Assembly (NCBI RefSeq): GCF_035917675.1
Contig: NZ_CP109104.1
Span: forward strand, 2,170,001-2,234,000
Reading direction: 5' to 3'
DNA from: Streptomyces sp. NBC_01775
GTDB taxonomy: Bacteria; Actinomycetota; Actinomycetes; Streptomycetales; Streptomycetaceae
Length of the DNA: 64,000 nt
Shown here: positions 25,755 to 34,665 of the stretch, one piece after another
How the letters are laid out: every line of letters starts with the position of its first letter
How positions within the stretch are numbered: position 1 is the first letter of the stretch
The notes under the pieces: model-generated
What the model was told of the DNA's origin: nothing
Database searches by the model: none
What the model saw: only the letters and a program-made list of their open reading frames with translations
Made by a program: the position numbers and the translations under genes

Positions 25755-27623
25755 ATGCGCAAGTCCATCGCCACGGTGTCGTTGAGCGGCTCGCTCTCCG
25801 AGAAGCTCGGGGCCGTCGCCGCCGCCGGGTTCGACGGGGTCGAGATCTTCGAGAACGACCTGCTCGCCAGTCCGCTCAGCCCCGAGGAGGTCAGGAAGCG
25901 GGCCGCCGACCTGGGGCTGAGCATCGACCTCTACCAGCCCTTCCGCGACTTCGAGGCCGTGCCCGAGGAAGTGCTTCGGAGCAACCTGCGGCGCGCGGAG
26001 CAGAAGTTCTCGGTGATGGAGCGGCTCGGCGCCGACATGATGCTGGTCTGCTCCAGCGTCTCGCCCGCCTCGGCCGACGACGACGGACTCGCGGCCGGGC
26101 AGCTGCGCCGGCTCGCGCAGCGCGCCGAGGCGCACGGCATCCGGCTCGCGTACGAGGCGCTGGCCTGGGGACGCCATGTCAGCACCTACGACCACGCCTG
26201 GCGCATCGTCGAACTGGCCGACCATCCCGCGCTGGGCACCTGCCTCGACAGCTTCCACATCCTCTCCCGCGGCTCCGACCCCCAGGGCATCGAGCGGATA
26301 CCCGGCGAGAAGATCTTTTTCCTCCAGCTGGCGGACGCGCCCCGGATGGCGATGGACGTCCTGCAGTGGAGCCGCCACTACCGCTGCTTCCCGGGCCAGG
26401 GCGGCTTCGACGTCGCGGGCCTCGTGGAAGCCGCCTTGCGCGCCGGGTACACCGGACCACTGTCGCTGGAGGTCTTCAACGACGTGTTCCGGCAGGCCGA
26501 CGCGTCACGCACCGCGGTCGACGCGATGCGCTCGCTGCTCACCCTGGAGGAGTCGGCCGGGCTCGCCTCTCTCCCCGCGCCCGTCATCCCCTCCTCCTTC
26601 GCCTTCGCCGAGCTGGCCGCGGCCGACACCGAGCCGTTGCGCGCGCTGCTCGGCTCGCTGGGCTTCACGCGGACGGGGCGGCACGGCGGCAAGCCGGTCG
26701 AGCTGTGGGAGCAGGGCGAGGCACGACTCGTCGTCAACACCGCGGGCGCGAGCCGCCGCGAGGGCCCGGCGCTGACCGCCCTCGGCCTGGAGACGCCCGA
26801 CCCGGGCGCGGCCACCCGGCGCGCCGAGTCCCTCCTCGCACCCGTCATCCCGCGCCGCCGCGCGGCCGGGGACGTACCGCTGGAGGCGGTCGAGGCTCCC
26901 GACGGCACCGAGCTGTTCTTCTGCCGCACCGGGCACGAGGACCACCCCAGCTGGACGGACGACTTCACGCCCGTACCCCTTGCGGACGCGGCCGACGGGG
27001 CCGACGCGGGCCCAGGGACCGGGAACGGGCCCGGCCCCGGGAGCGGCAGCGGGGCCCGGGCCGGTGTCACACGGATCGACCATGCCGCGCTGACCCAGTC
27101 TTGGCACCGCTTCGACGAGGCGTCCCTGTTCTACCCGAGCGTGCTGGGCCTCCAGCCGAACGAGAGCCTCGACCTGGCCGACCCGTACGGGCTCTTCCGA
27201 AGCCGTGCCCTCGCCAACGCCGAGGGCACACTGCGGATCGCACTCAATGTGGCGCCGGTGCCCAGCGAGCGGGAGAAACACCCGCAGCACATCGCGCTCG
27301 CCACCGACGACATCCTCGCCACGGCGCGCCGGGTCCGCGAGCACGGCGGCGGGCTCCTGCCGATTCCCGACAACTACTACGACGACCTCCGAGCCCGCCA
27401 CGGCCTCGGCGACGACACCCTGGCCACGCTGCGCGAGCTGGGCATCCTCTACGACCGCGACGAGTACGGGGAGTTCTACCACTGCTACACCGCCACGTTG
27501 GGCCGGGTCTTCTTCGAACTGGTCCAGCGCGTCGACGGCTATCGCGGTTACGGGGCTCCCAACGCCACCATCCGCCTCGCGGCCCAGCACACCGCCGAGC
27601 TGGGCCACCGGCCCGCGTACTGA
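25755..27623 (+). CDS. quiC: 3-dehydroshikimate dehydratase fused to an HPPD-like domain (QuiC1 type)
   Basis: 622 aa from the ATG at 25755 (GGAGGAGG 6 nt upstream). Residues 1-270 are a TIM-barrel sugar-phosphate isomerase/epimerase fold (ATVSLSGSLSEKLGAVAAAG, FDGVEIFENDLL, YEALAWGRHVSTYDHAWR, LDSFHILSRG) with the metal Glu/Asp/His set of dehydroshikimate dehydratases. Residues ~285-622 are two vicinal-oxygen-chelate modules like 4-hydroxyphenylpyruvate dioxygenase (RIDHAALTQSW; HIALATDDILA; EFYHCYTATLGRVFFELVQR), joined by a Gly/Pro linker near residue 415-435. The first domain makes protocatechuate from 3-dehydroshikimate; the second is probably structural or has an unknown role. Confidence 0.9.
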   Translation: MRKSIATVSLSGSLSEKLGAVAAAGFDGVEIFENDLLASPLSPEEVRKRAADLGLSIDLYQPFRDFEAVPEEVLRSNLRRAEQKFSVMERLGADMMLVCSSVSPASADDDGLAAGQLRRLAQRAEAHGIRLAYEALAWGRHVSTYDHAWRIVELADHPALGTCLDSFHILSRGSDPQGIERIPGEKIFFLQLADAPRMAMDVLQWSRHYRCFPGQGGFDVAGLVEAALRAGYTGPLSLEVFNDVFRQADASRTAVDAMRSLLTLEESAGLASLPAPVIPSSFAFAELAAADTEPLRALLGSLGFTRTGRHGGKPVELWEQGEARLVVNTAGASRREGPALTALGLETPDPGAATRRAESLLAPVIPRRRAAGDVPLEAVEAPDGTELFFCRTGHEDHPSWTDDFTPVPLADAADGADAGPGTGNGPGPGSGSGARAGVTRIDHAALTQSWHRFDEASLFYPSVLGLQPNESLDLADPYGLFRSRALANAEGTLRIALNVAPVPSEREKHPQHIALATDDILATARRVREHGGGLLPIPDNYYDDLRARHGLGDDTLATLRELGILYDRDEYGEFYHCYTATLGRVFFELVQRVDGYRGYGAPNATIRLAAQHTAELGHRPAY

Positions 27624-27630
27624 AGGCTCA

Positions 27631-28650
27631 TCAGGAGTCACGCTCCCCGCTCCCCGTCGGGCCGTTCGGGCGCTGCTGGATCTTTCGCGGTGAACCGCTC
27701 ACCACGTCACCTGGGAACGCGTCCGCCCCGGCCGCGTACGCCGCGGTGAACCGTTCGACGGCGGCCCACAGTTCATTTTCGCGCCGCTCGTCGTAGGACT
27801 CCTGCGACGAGCGGTCCGCGCGGCTGCGGTCGACGTAGGACCCGGTCGGCGCCTGGGTCGTGCCGAGGACGACGTCGGCGAGGCAGCGGCCCGCGACGCT
27901 GCGGCTGGTGGCGAACGGGGTGAGGGTCAGCACCGGCAGGATGCGCCGCACCGCGAACCGGGAGACGGGGTCCGCGTTGCGGACGAGGCCGGTGCCGGGG
28001 ACGAAGCCCGGGTTGTAGGCGACGGCGTCGACCCCGGCCGGCAGGCGGCGCGCGTACTCGTGCACGAGGTGGATGGCGGCCAGCTTGCTCGTCGAGTACG
28101 CGGTGCGCCCGGCGCCCGCGGTGTCCGGCTTGGGGAAGGCACGCGTGCGGGCCAGGACGTCCGGGGACTTCCAGGCCGGGCCGGGCACCATGCCCATGTT
28201 GTGCTTGAAGTCGCCGAAGTGGGTGTCGCTGGCGGTGATCACGATCCGGGCGGGAGTGACGAAGCGGTCGTGGAGCAGGCGGACGAACAGGTGGTTGGCG
28301 AGCACGTTGACGGCGAAGGTGGACTCGAAGCCGTCGGGCCCCTCGGTGAGCGCGTTCGTGTACTGAGTGCCCGCGTTGCCCACGAAACCGCGCAACGGCG
28401 GCAGGTCACCGCCATCGAGCCGGTCGCGGATCCCGGTGGCGGCCGAGCGGACACTGTTCAGCGAGTCGAGGTCCGCCGGGACGTGGGAGACCGTGTGCCC
28501 GCCCGCGCCGAGTTCCGCAGCGAGCCGTGCCCCGGAGGATCCACGGGCGACGACGAGGAGGTGCACGTCCGGCGACCGTCGCAGGATCTGCTCGGCGGCG
28601 ACGCGGCCGATCCCGCGGCTCGCTCCTGTCATCACGAGGGTGTGCTTCAC
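27631..28650 (-). CDS. Short-chain dehydrogenase/reductase (protochlorophyllide-reductase-like SDR)
   Basis: 339 aa from the GTG at 28650 (AAGGAG 6 nt upstream). Rossmann TGASRGIGRVAAEQIL, NAG in GFVGNAGTQYTN, catalytic Ser in ITASDTHFGD, and the YxxxK motif in YSTSKLAAIH. The extended C-terminus (SYVDRSRADRSSQESYDERR) occurs in large SDRs resembling plant light-dependent protochlorophyllide reductases. Substrate unknown. It is divergent from the MmyB-type XRE regulator at 28799 with 148 bp between them, an arrangement in which the regulator commonly controls the SDR. Confidence 0.88.
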   Translation of the reverse strand: MKHTLVMTGASRGIGRVAAEQILRRSPDVHLLVVARGSSGARLAAELGAGGHTVSHVPADLDSLNSVRSAATGIRDRLDGGDLPPLRGFVGNAGTQYTNALTEGPDGFESTFAVNVLANHLFVRLLHDRFVTPARIVITASDTHFGDFKHNMGMVPGPAWKSPDVLARTRAFPKPDTAGAGRTAYSTSKLAAIHLVHEYARRLPAGVDAVAYNPGFVPGTGLVRNADPVSRFAVRRILPVLTLTPFATSRSVAGRCLADVVLGTTQAPTGSYVDRSRADRSSQESYDERRENELWAAVERFTAAYAAGADAFPGDVVSGSPRKIQQRPNGPTGSGERDS

Positions 28651-28798
28651 GGGAGGCTCCTTCGCTGGTAAGCCGGTGGGCGCCCTGCTGGGTGCGGCTC
28701 CACGTTCACCTCTCACGCCACCGCCGGCCAGTGCCGTCCCCGTCACCAGGACTGGCAGTACCCAGGCTGATGCGGCGCCGCGCGGCGAGAATGGAGCC

Positions 28799-29665
28799 AT
28801 GGCTTCCTCCCGTTCCGTCTTCGCCGCACTCCTGCGGGCCTGGCGCGACCGCTTGCCCCCGGCCGACGCCGGCTTCACCGTGACGACCGGCCGTCGTGCC
28901 CCGGGTCTGCGCCGCGAGGAGCTGGCACAGCTGGCCGGGCTCTCCGTCGACTACGTTCTGCGCCTGGAACAGGGACGTGCGAAGAACCCCTCGGCCCAGG
29001 TCGTCGGCGCCCTCGCCCGGGCCCTCCAGCTCTCCCGCGCCGAGCGCGACCAGCTGTACCGAAGCGCCGGGCTTCTGCCGCCCCAGGACGGGACGGTCGG
29101 CACCCATGTGCCCCCGGGGATCCAACGGCTCGCCGCACGCCTCGACGACGTCCCGATCGGCGTGTTCAGCGCCGATTGGACCCTGGTGTGGTGGAACACG
29201 ATGTGGCGCGCTCTGTACGGAGACCCCACCGTCCTCCCGGCCGCCGAACGGAACCTCGCCCGCGCCCTGTTCGGTAACGGCGCCGCACACGCCTTGATGC
29301 TTCCCGTCCGCTCCGAGCGCGGACAGGACACCTTCGAGGCGTCCATCGTCGCCGATCTCAAGGACGCCGTGTCCCGCTATCCCGCGGACGCCCAGCTCGA
29401 CCGTCTCGTGCGGGAGCTGCGAGAAGTATCCGAGGCCTTCGCGCGGCAGTGGGCCACGGAGACGGCCGCCGCCCAGCACACGACCGACCGGAAGACGATC
29501 CGGCATCCAGAGACCGGCGACATCCTGCTCGACTGCGACGTCCTCGTCGTCCCGGGCGCGGACTTGCGCATGGTCACCTACACGGCAGCGACCGGAAGCA
29601 GCGACGCCGGGAAACTGGACCTCCTTCGCGTCACACGCGGCCATGCCGCCGACGCTCTCCCCTGA
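28799..29665 (+). CDS. XRE-family regulator with MmyB-type ligand domain
   Basis: 288 aa. HTH at residues ~35-80 (RRAPGLRREELAQLAGLSVD, YVLRLEQGRAKNPS), then the MmyB-like domain that binds fatty acids in characterised members: PIGVFSADWTLVWWNTMWRA, ATGDxxLDCDVL-type strand (HPETGDILLDCDVLVVPG). It sits head-to-head with the SDR gene. The same pairing occurs again at 31598/32617. Confidence 0.9.
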   Translation: MASSRSVFAALLRAWRDRLPPADAGFTVTTGRRAPGLRREELAQLAGLSVDYVLRLEQGRAKNPSAQVVGALARALQLSRAERDQLYRSAGLLPPQDGTVGTHVPPGIQRLAARLDDVPIGVFSADWTLVWWNTMWRALYGDPTVLPAAERNLARALFGNGAAHALMLPVRSERGQDTFEASIVADLKDAVSRYPADAQLDRLVRELREVSEAFARQWATETAAAQHTTDRKTIRHPETGDILLDCDVLVVPGADLRMVTYTAATGSSDAGKLDLLRVTRGHAADALP

Positions 29666-29941
29666 CGGGCCGCTGCTGGGCGGTTCCGCCAAGCCGGCCG
29701 TACGACCGTGGCCACGCTGGAGACCGGCGGTCGCCGCCCGAGCACGGCGCCGGCACCAGGAGGAACACCGCCTCACGCGTTCACCTGTTCGGCACGCGCC
29801 GGGAGGCGGGGGGCCACCGGCTCGTGTGCGCTGGAGTCACTCCGCCCCCTCGGAAGGAGCGCTCCTCCCGGGCCTCCACAGCCATCGGACTGCGGACCTG
29901 AACGGGAACCCGCCGGCCACACTCGACAGATTGCCACGACC

Positions 29942-30574
29942 ATGGACGGTCTGAAGATCCTTCCACTGGCCATCACGATGATGGCCGGTCCCCAGATCAT
30001 GTCGGCGATCATCTTCGTCACCGCACGCGATGCCGTTCGCGTGTCGCTGGGATTCCTGGCGGGCGTCACGGTGGGCGTCCTCGCGGGCGTGGCAGCCATG
30101 ATGGGCATCGCGACGGCTCTGGGCAGCGGCGTCGATCTCGGAAACTCCAAGGACCGTGGCTCGGTCGGCCACATCATCCAGTACGCGCTGGTGGGTCTCC
30201 TGGCCCTGGCCGCACTGCGTAATTGGCGGCATCGGAAGACCGTCACACCGCCGAAGTGGCTGCACTCCCTGATGTCCGCCGACCCCCGCCAGGCGCTCCG
30301 GACCGGCCTGATGGTCATTCTGCTGATGCCCTCGGACCTGATGGTGATGCTCACCGTTGGCGTCCACCTGGACCAAGCGCGCGGTTCCTACCTGGATGCC
30401 CTGCCGTTCATCGCGCTGACCGTCGTGATCGCCGCCCTGCCGCTGCTCGTGCGGCTGGCGGCGGGCCACCGGGCCGCGGACGCCATGCCGAAGATCCGCG
30501 ACTGGACGAACACCCACAGCTGGCTGGTGAACATCCTGGTGTGCGCTCTCTTCATCGCTCTGATCATGACGTGA
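29942..30574 (+). CDS. GAP/Sap-family integral membrane protein
   Basis: 210 aa with six membrane segments: ILPLAITMMAGPQIMSAIIF, SLGFLAGVTVGVLAGVAAMM, IIQYALVGLLALAAL, GLMVILLMPSDLMVMLTVGV, FIALTVVIAALPLLVRLA and SWLVNILVCALFIALIM. This fits the Sap/GAP family (sulfolipid-1-addressing protein, LysE-like fold). The family is implicated in lipid export in mycobacteria; the substrate here is unknown. It stands alone between regulator and DUF899 genes. Confidence 0.8.
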   Translation: MDGLKILPLAITMMAGPQIMSAIIFVTARDAVRVSLGFLAGVTVGVLAGVAAMMGIATALGSGVDLGNSKDRGSVGHIIQYALVGLLALAALRNWRHRKTVTPPKWLHSLMSADPRQALRTGLMVILLMPSDLMVMLTVGVHLDQARGSYLDALPFIALTVVIAALPLLVRLAAGHRAADAMPKIRDWTNTHSWLVNILVCALFIALIMT

Positions 30575-30858
30575 CGCCACCAGGTTGCGATGTTCGTTCG
30601 CCGGCAGCACCGCGACGTCCGCGACCGGTGGGAACAACAGGCCCTTTCCCGGAGGCAGTTGGATGACCTCTCTGTCCATCCGTCGAGCACCGGTCGCGGC
30701 GTCGTCCCCATCGGGGACCGGCTCGGCCTTCTCCACCCCGCGGACAGTCCCAAGCAGGTCCTTGTCGTTTCGCTGCCTGGCGCGCCCTTTGCACGAGCAT
30801 ATGGTGGTCGGCCGAAGCAGATCGTGACCACGAAACCGCAGCTGGATCAGGGGCAGCG

Positions 30859-31539
30859 ATGCGTCAAACCAATCTCACCGGAGAGTCGGCCGACTACGTC
30901 AGCGCCCGGGAGGAGCTGCGGCAAGCCGAGATCGAGCTGATGCGCCATCGTGAACGCGTCGCCGACCTGCGTCGCCGGTTGCCGCTGGGCCCTGTCGTCG
31001 AGGACTACGTGTTCGAGGAGGGCCCCGCCGATCTACAGGCTGGTGACTCGCCGACGCGGACCGTGCGCCTGAGCGAACTGTTCACCCGCCCCGGGCGTGA
31101 CCTCGTCGTCTATCACCTCATGTACGGCAAGACACATACCGAGCCGTGCCCCATGTGCACGATGTGGCTCGACGGGATCAACGGGGTGGCCCACCATGCC
31201 GAGCAGAACGTCGACCTCGCGGTCGTCGCCGCGGCCGGTCTGCCCGCGCTGCGCGCGCACGCCCGAGACCGGAAGTGGACGAATCTGCGTCTGCTGAGCG
31301 CCGGGTCCAGCACCTTCAAATACGACCTGGGCAGTGAGGACGCCGAGGGCAACCAGGACTCTACGGTGTCGGTTTTCACCCGCGACGACAACGGATCGGT
31401 ACGCCATTTCTACTCGGCGCACCCCCGGATGTCCGACGACATCGACCAGCGGGGCATCGACCTGTTCAGCCCGGTATGGCACCTCCTCGACCTCACCCGC
31501 CAAGGCCGGGACGACTGGTCCGCCGCGCTCAGCTACTAG
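30859..31539 (+). CDS. DUF899 (thioredoxin-fold) family protein
   Basis: 226 aa. N-terminal coiled coil (YVSAREELRQAEIELMRHRE), then the DUF899 core: DYVFEEG, LSELFTRPGRDLVVYHLMYG, the PCPMCTMWLDGINGVAHH segment (CxxC in the thioredoxin-like position) and a C-terminal GIDLFSPVWHLLDLTRQGRD. Family members are predicted redox or peroxiredoxin-like cytoplasmic proteins. The 280 bp before it show no gene I can support. Confidence 0.85.
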   Translation: MRQTNLTGESADYVSAREELRQAEIELMRHRERVADLRRRLPLGPVVEDYVFEEGPADLQAGDSPTRTVRLSELFTRPGRDLVVYHLMYGKTHTEPCPMCTMWLDGINGVAHHAEQNVDLAVVAAAGLPALRAHARDRKWTNLRLLSAGSSTFKYDLGSEDAEGNQDSTVSVFTRDDNGSVRHFYSAHPRMSDDIDQRGIDLFSPVWHLLDLTRQGRDDWSAALSY

Positions 31540-31597
31540 AACCGTATCGGGCAGTGTTCGCCTTGTTGACTGCCTCGCGAGCCGTCCGGAACCGCCC

Positions 31598-32506
31598 TCA
31601 CGGCGATCGGCGCCGGTCCGGTGCCGTGGCGGTGCACGATCGGTCAGCCGCTCTCCCGGCGGCCTGGTGGGCCTCGGGGGCCCAGGAGGCGAAGGTGCGC
31701 AGCCCGTCGTGGGAGGAGGTGCCGACTTCGGCCGTCCAGACGATGAGTTGCTGGTCGGGGTCCGTGCCGGCGGTGAGGGTGTCCCAGTCCAGGGTCAGTT
31801 TCCCGGCCACGGGGTGGTGCAGCGTCTTGGTGCCGACCGTGCGGGCCGCGACGTGGTGGGCGGCCCACCACTGGCGGAAGTGCGGGTCCCGCACGGACAG
31901 CTCGCCGACGAGCGCGGTCAGCCGGGAGTCGTCCGGATACGTGGCCGCTTCCATGCGCAGTTGAGCCACAGCGGTACGGGCGACGCTCTCCCAATCCGCG
32001 TACAGGGACCGCATGGCCGGATCGGTGAACAGAATGCGCGTGTAATTCCGCTTCTTCTCCGGAATGGTGCCGAAATCGGTGACCAGAGCGGCACCGAGGG
32101 AATTCCAGCCGAGAATATCCATACGGCGCCCCGGAACCATGGCCGGGGTGGCGGTCAGATCGTCCAGTACACGTCGCAGCTGCGGCTGCACCTTCTGTAC
32201 GGCGCGGCGACGGGGCCGCGCCCCCTCCTTGCCCGCCAGCTCGAACAGGTAGGTCCGCTGGTCGTCATCGAGGTGCAGCACCTGCGCCAGCGTGGCCAGT
32301 ACGGGCCCGGAGGCTTGGATGCGGCCCTGCTCAAGGCGCGTGTAGTAGTCGGTGCTGATCGCGGCGAGCTGCGCGACTTCCTCCCGGCGCAGCCCCTCGA
32401 CCCGCCGGGTACCGCCGTCGGGCAGGCCCACGGTACGGGGGCTCAGCTCGGCCCGCCGGGTCTTGAGGAGCTCACCCAGCCCGTTCCGTTTGGCTTCGCG
32501 GGTCAT
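31598..32506 (-). CDS. XRE-family regulator with MmyB-type ligand domain (second copy)
   Basis: 302 aa from the ATG at 32506. HTH residues ~12-75 (GLGELLKTRRAELSPRTVGL, GLRREEVAQLAAISTDYYTR), then MmyB-type domain (ATPAMVPGRRMDILGWNSLG, HPVAGKLTLDWDTL). It is a paralogue of the 28799 regulator, not a close duplicate. Its divergent partner would be the SDR whose tail remains at 32617-32770. Confidence 0.88.
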   Translation of the reverse strand: MTREAKRNGLGELLKTRRAELSPRTVGLPDGGTRRVEGLRREEVAQLAAISTDYYTRLEQGRIQASGPVLATLAQVLHLDDDQRTYLFELAGKEGARPRRRAVQKVQPQLRRVLDDLTATPAMVPGRRMDILGWNSLGAALVTDFGTIPEKKRNYTRILFTDPAMRSLYADWESVARTAVAQLRMEAATYPDDSRLTALVGELSVRDPHFRQWWAAHHVAARTVGTKTLHHPVAGKLTLDWDTLTAGTDPDQQLIVWTAEVGTSSHDGLRTFASWAPEAHQAAGRAADRSCTATAPDRRRSP

Positions 32507-32616
32507 GTCGGCCAGTGTCGCACCGTTCACATCTCGCGTGAGGGGGGAGAAGTTTTTCCCCGGATGGTTTCCTCCCAGGGGGAAACCATCCCCTTTTGCG
32601 GCCTCAAGCGGAGTGT

Positions 32617-32770
32617 GACGGTTGATGAGGCGGCCCAAGAGGCCCCGCCGATCGGCCGGCTCGGCCACGCGGAGGAGATCGCCCGTGCGGCGTTGTGGCT
32701 GTGCGGCCCCGCAGCGGGCTTCGTGCTCGGCGTCGTCCTGCCCGTGCACGGCAGTTGCGTCGCCCGCTGA
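32617..32770 (+). pseudogene. SDR C-terminal remnant
   Basis: Reads a PPIGRLGHAEEIARAALWLC stretch, then GPAAGFVLGVVLPVHGSCVA and a stop: the final helix and strand of a classical SDR (PxGRxGxPEEIAxxAxWLxSxxAxFVxGxxLxVDGG). Rossmann and catalytic parts are missing and the usual DGG reads HGS. It is divergent from the XRE regulator at 32506. Confidence 0.7.
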
Positions 32771-32973
32771 TCCTCCTCCACTTGTTGTTCGCCTGAACGG
32801 GTTGATCGCTTCGTGTCGGCGCGGTCACAGCTCGTTGGTCCAGCAGGATGCTTCGTGTTCCCGACGGTCCGCCCGGCTTCCCGACGGTCCGTCCAGCCGT
32901 GGCGGCGGGGGTGCCGACGTGCGTCCTCGCGCCAGGAACCGTCGCCCGTAACAGGATTTGAGGAGATCGACTC

Positions 32974-33213
32974 ATGGCTCACATGCTGAGGACCGCTGCC
33001 GCCGCTGCCGGCGCCTGCGCCATCATTCTGGGCGGTGCCGGACTGGCCTCCGCCGACGCCGGGGCGTCGGGTGCCGCTGCGAATTCACCTGGCGTGCTCT
33101 CGGGCAACGTGGTTCAGGTCCCGGTCAACATCCCGGTCAACGTCTGCGGCAACAGCATCGGCATCGTCTCGCTGCTCAACCCCGCCTTCGGCAACGCCTG
33201 CATCAACCGCTGA
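32974..33213 (+). CDS. Short chaplin
   Basis: 79 aa. A signal peptide (residues 1-27, TAAAAAGACAIILGGAGLAS) precedes one chaplin domain: SPGVLSGNVVQVPVNIPVNV, CGNSIGIVSLLNPAFGNAC. The two Cys form the conserved disulfide. There is no sortase signal, so it is of the short ChpD-H type that assembles into amyloid-like surface films on aerial hyphae and spores. The strong RBS (AGGAGA) and the following hairpin are typical of a monocistronic highly expressed gene. Confidence 0.95.
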   Translation: MAHMLRTAAAAAGACAIILGGAGLASADAGASGAAANSPGVLSGNVVQVPVNIPVNVCGNSIGIVSLLNPAFGNACINR

Positions 33214-33259
33214 CACCCGCGCAAGGCGGCTCCGCCGAGGCGGGCCCGCCGTCGCACCC

Positions 33260-33291
33260 GTGGCCCTCCGGTACCTGTCCCGGAGGGCCAC
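33260..33291 (+). terminator. Terminator after the chaplin gene
   Basis: 12-bp perfect stem GTGGCCCTCCGG / CCGGAGGGCCAC at 33260-33271 and 33280-33291, 8-nt loop. Confidence 0.85.
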
Positions 33292-33402
33292 GCCCATGTC
33301 TTCAGCTGTCTTCAGCGGTGACGAGCGTGAGTTCGGCCGAAGCCACGGTGGTGCCCGCGCAGTTGCGCGGCCGGGTGGCTGGGGGCGGGCCCGGTGGCTC
33401 GC

Positions 33403-34461
33403 TCAGCCGGTGGTTCTGCCTGTGGCCCGGCCGGACCTGATCTTGTCGGGCGGCTGCGGCGAGTCCCAGACGTCGACGGGGACGAAGCCGGTCGCCTTGC
33501 CGTCGGCGTCCAGCAGCCGCCCCATCAACTTCACGGCGCGCAGCGCGATGGCCCGGTCGGCGAAGCGGAGGTGGGGCAGCTTGGTGGTCAGCTGCGCCTC
33601 CAGGGTCTGGACGTCGGCCAGCGCGCCGAGCCAGGCGGTCGCGATGAGGTTCTGCGGGCCCGCGACGCCGATGCACAGCCGCACCTCGGGCAGTTTGGAC
33701 ATCTCCCGTGCTGTCGCGTCCAGGTGTTCGGCGGGCACGGTGCCGAAGAAGGTCACCGAGACCGGTGCTCCGGACAGGGAGCGGGCCAGGTCGCAGCGGA
33801 GTACGAGGTGGCCCGCATCCAGCAGCTTGTTCAGGCGGCGGCCGGCGGTGTTGACGCTGACCCCCAGCTCGGCGGCCAGCTCGCTCAGCGAGGCGCGGCC
33901 GTTCTCGCCCATGGCACACACCAGTTCACGCAGCTCGGCGGCGCGGGCGACAGCGGCGCCCGAGGGGCGCCGGGGGGCGGCCAGCGCGTCCCGCTGCGGG
34001 CGGCTGAGGCTGCGCAGCCGCCAGCGGCTGCCCTCGGTGTAGACGCGGGTGGCCGGGTGGGCGCGGGTGGAGGTCACGCCGGGGACGTCGCCGAGCCGGT
34101 CGACGACATAGCGCGAGAGCGCGGCGAAGTCGGTGGCCAGCACGGTGACCAGCAAATCGCGCCCGCCCGAGGTGTGTTCGACGGTGACGGCCTGCGGGTC
34201 GGCCGAGAGCGCGGCGGCCACGGCGGTGTCCTGGCCGGGCGCGCAGTCCACCTCGATGATCGAGGCCATGCCCGCCTCGTCACGCGGATACGCGGTCACC
34301 CACGCGTGGCCCGCGGCGCGCAGCCGCTCCCAACGGCGGGCGACGGTGGCCGCGTCGACGCCGAGGGGCTTGGCCAGCTCGCTCCAGGGGGCGCGGGGGT
34401 TGATCTGGAGGGCGTTGACCAGCGCCAGATCCAGCTCGCTCAACGGGGGATTCTCGGTCAC
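33403..34461 (-). CDS. Double-domain Lrp/AsnC-family regulator
   Basis: 352 aa from the GTG at 34461 (GGAGG 5 nt upstream). Two complete AsnC-type units: HTH1 (ELDLALVNALQINPRAPWSE), ligand domain 1 (GRDLLVTVLATDFAAL), then HTH2 (LREXV...LSELAAELGVSVNTAGRR) and ligand domain 2 (GVAGPQNLIATAWLGALADV). Tandem AsnC proteins of this size are common in Streptomyces and control amino-acid or peptide metabolism. It is divergent from the amidase operon at 34666 with a 204-bp AT-rich gap, so it is the probable local regulator. Confidence 0.9.
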   Translation of the reverse strand: MTENPPLSELDLALVNALQINPRAPWSELAKPLGVDAATVARRWERLRAAGHAWVTAYPRDEAGMASIIEVDCAPGQDTAVAAALSADPQAVTVEHTSGGRDLLVTVLATDFAALSRYVVDRLGDVPGVTSTRAHPATRVYTEGSRWRLRSLSRPQRDALAAPRRPSGAAVARAAELRELVCAMGENGRASLSELAAELGVSVNTAGRRLNKLLDAGHLVLRCDLARSLSGAPVSVTFFGTVPAEHLDATAREMSKLPEVRLCIGVAGPQNLIATAWLGALADVQTLEAQLTTKLPHLRFADRAIALRAVKLMGRLLDADGKATGFVPVDVWDSPQPPDKIRSGRATGRTTG

Positions 34462-34665
34462 AGGAACCTCCAGCGAGGGCACGCGATTGACAAGAACGCG
34501 CACTTGATCTCACTGAATCTCAAATAACAGCAATTCTCGGCGCTCTATTAGCAGGACACTAGCATCGCCGCAGTCGATCAGTTCAAGCCACCAACCGTCC
34601 CGACAGCCACCCGACACAGCCCGACAGCCGCTCAACAGCCAGGCCACGACGGGAGAGGAGGTACC

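Noticed and set aside
24533..25924. Long antisense frame (481 aa) over shikimate dehydrogenase
   Set aside because: It has no protein family features and runs opposite genes with clear motifs.
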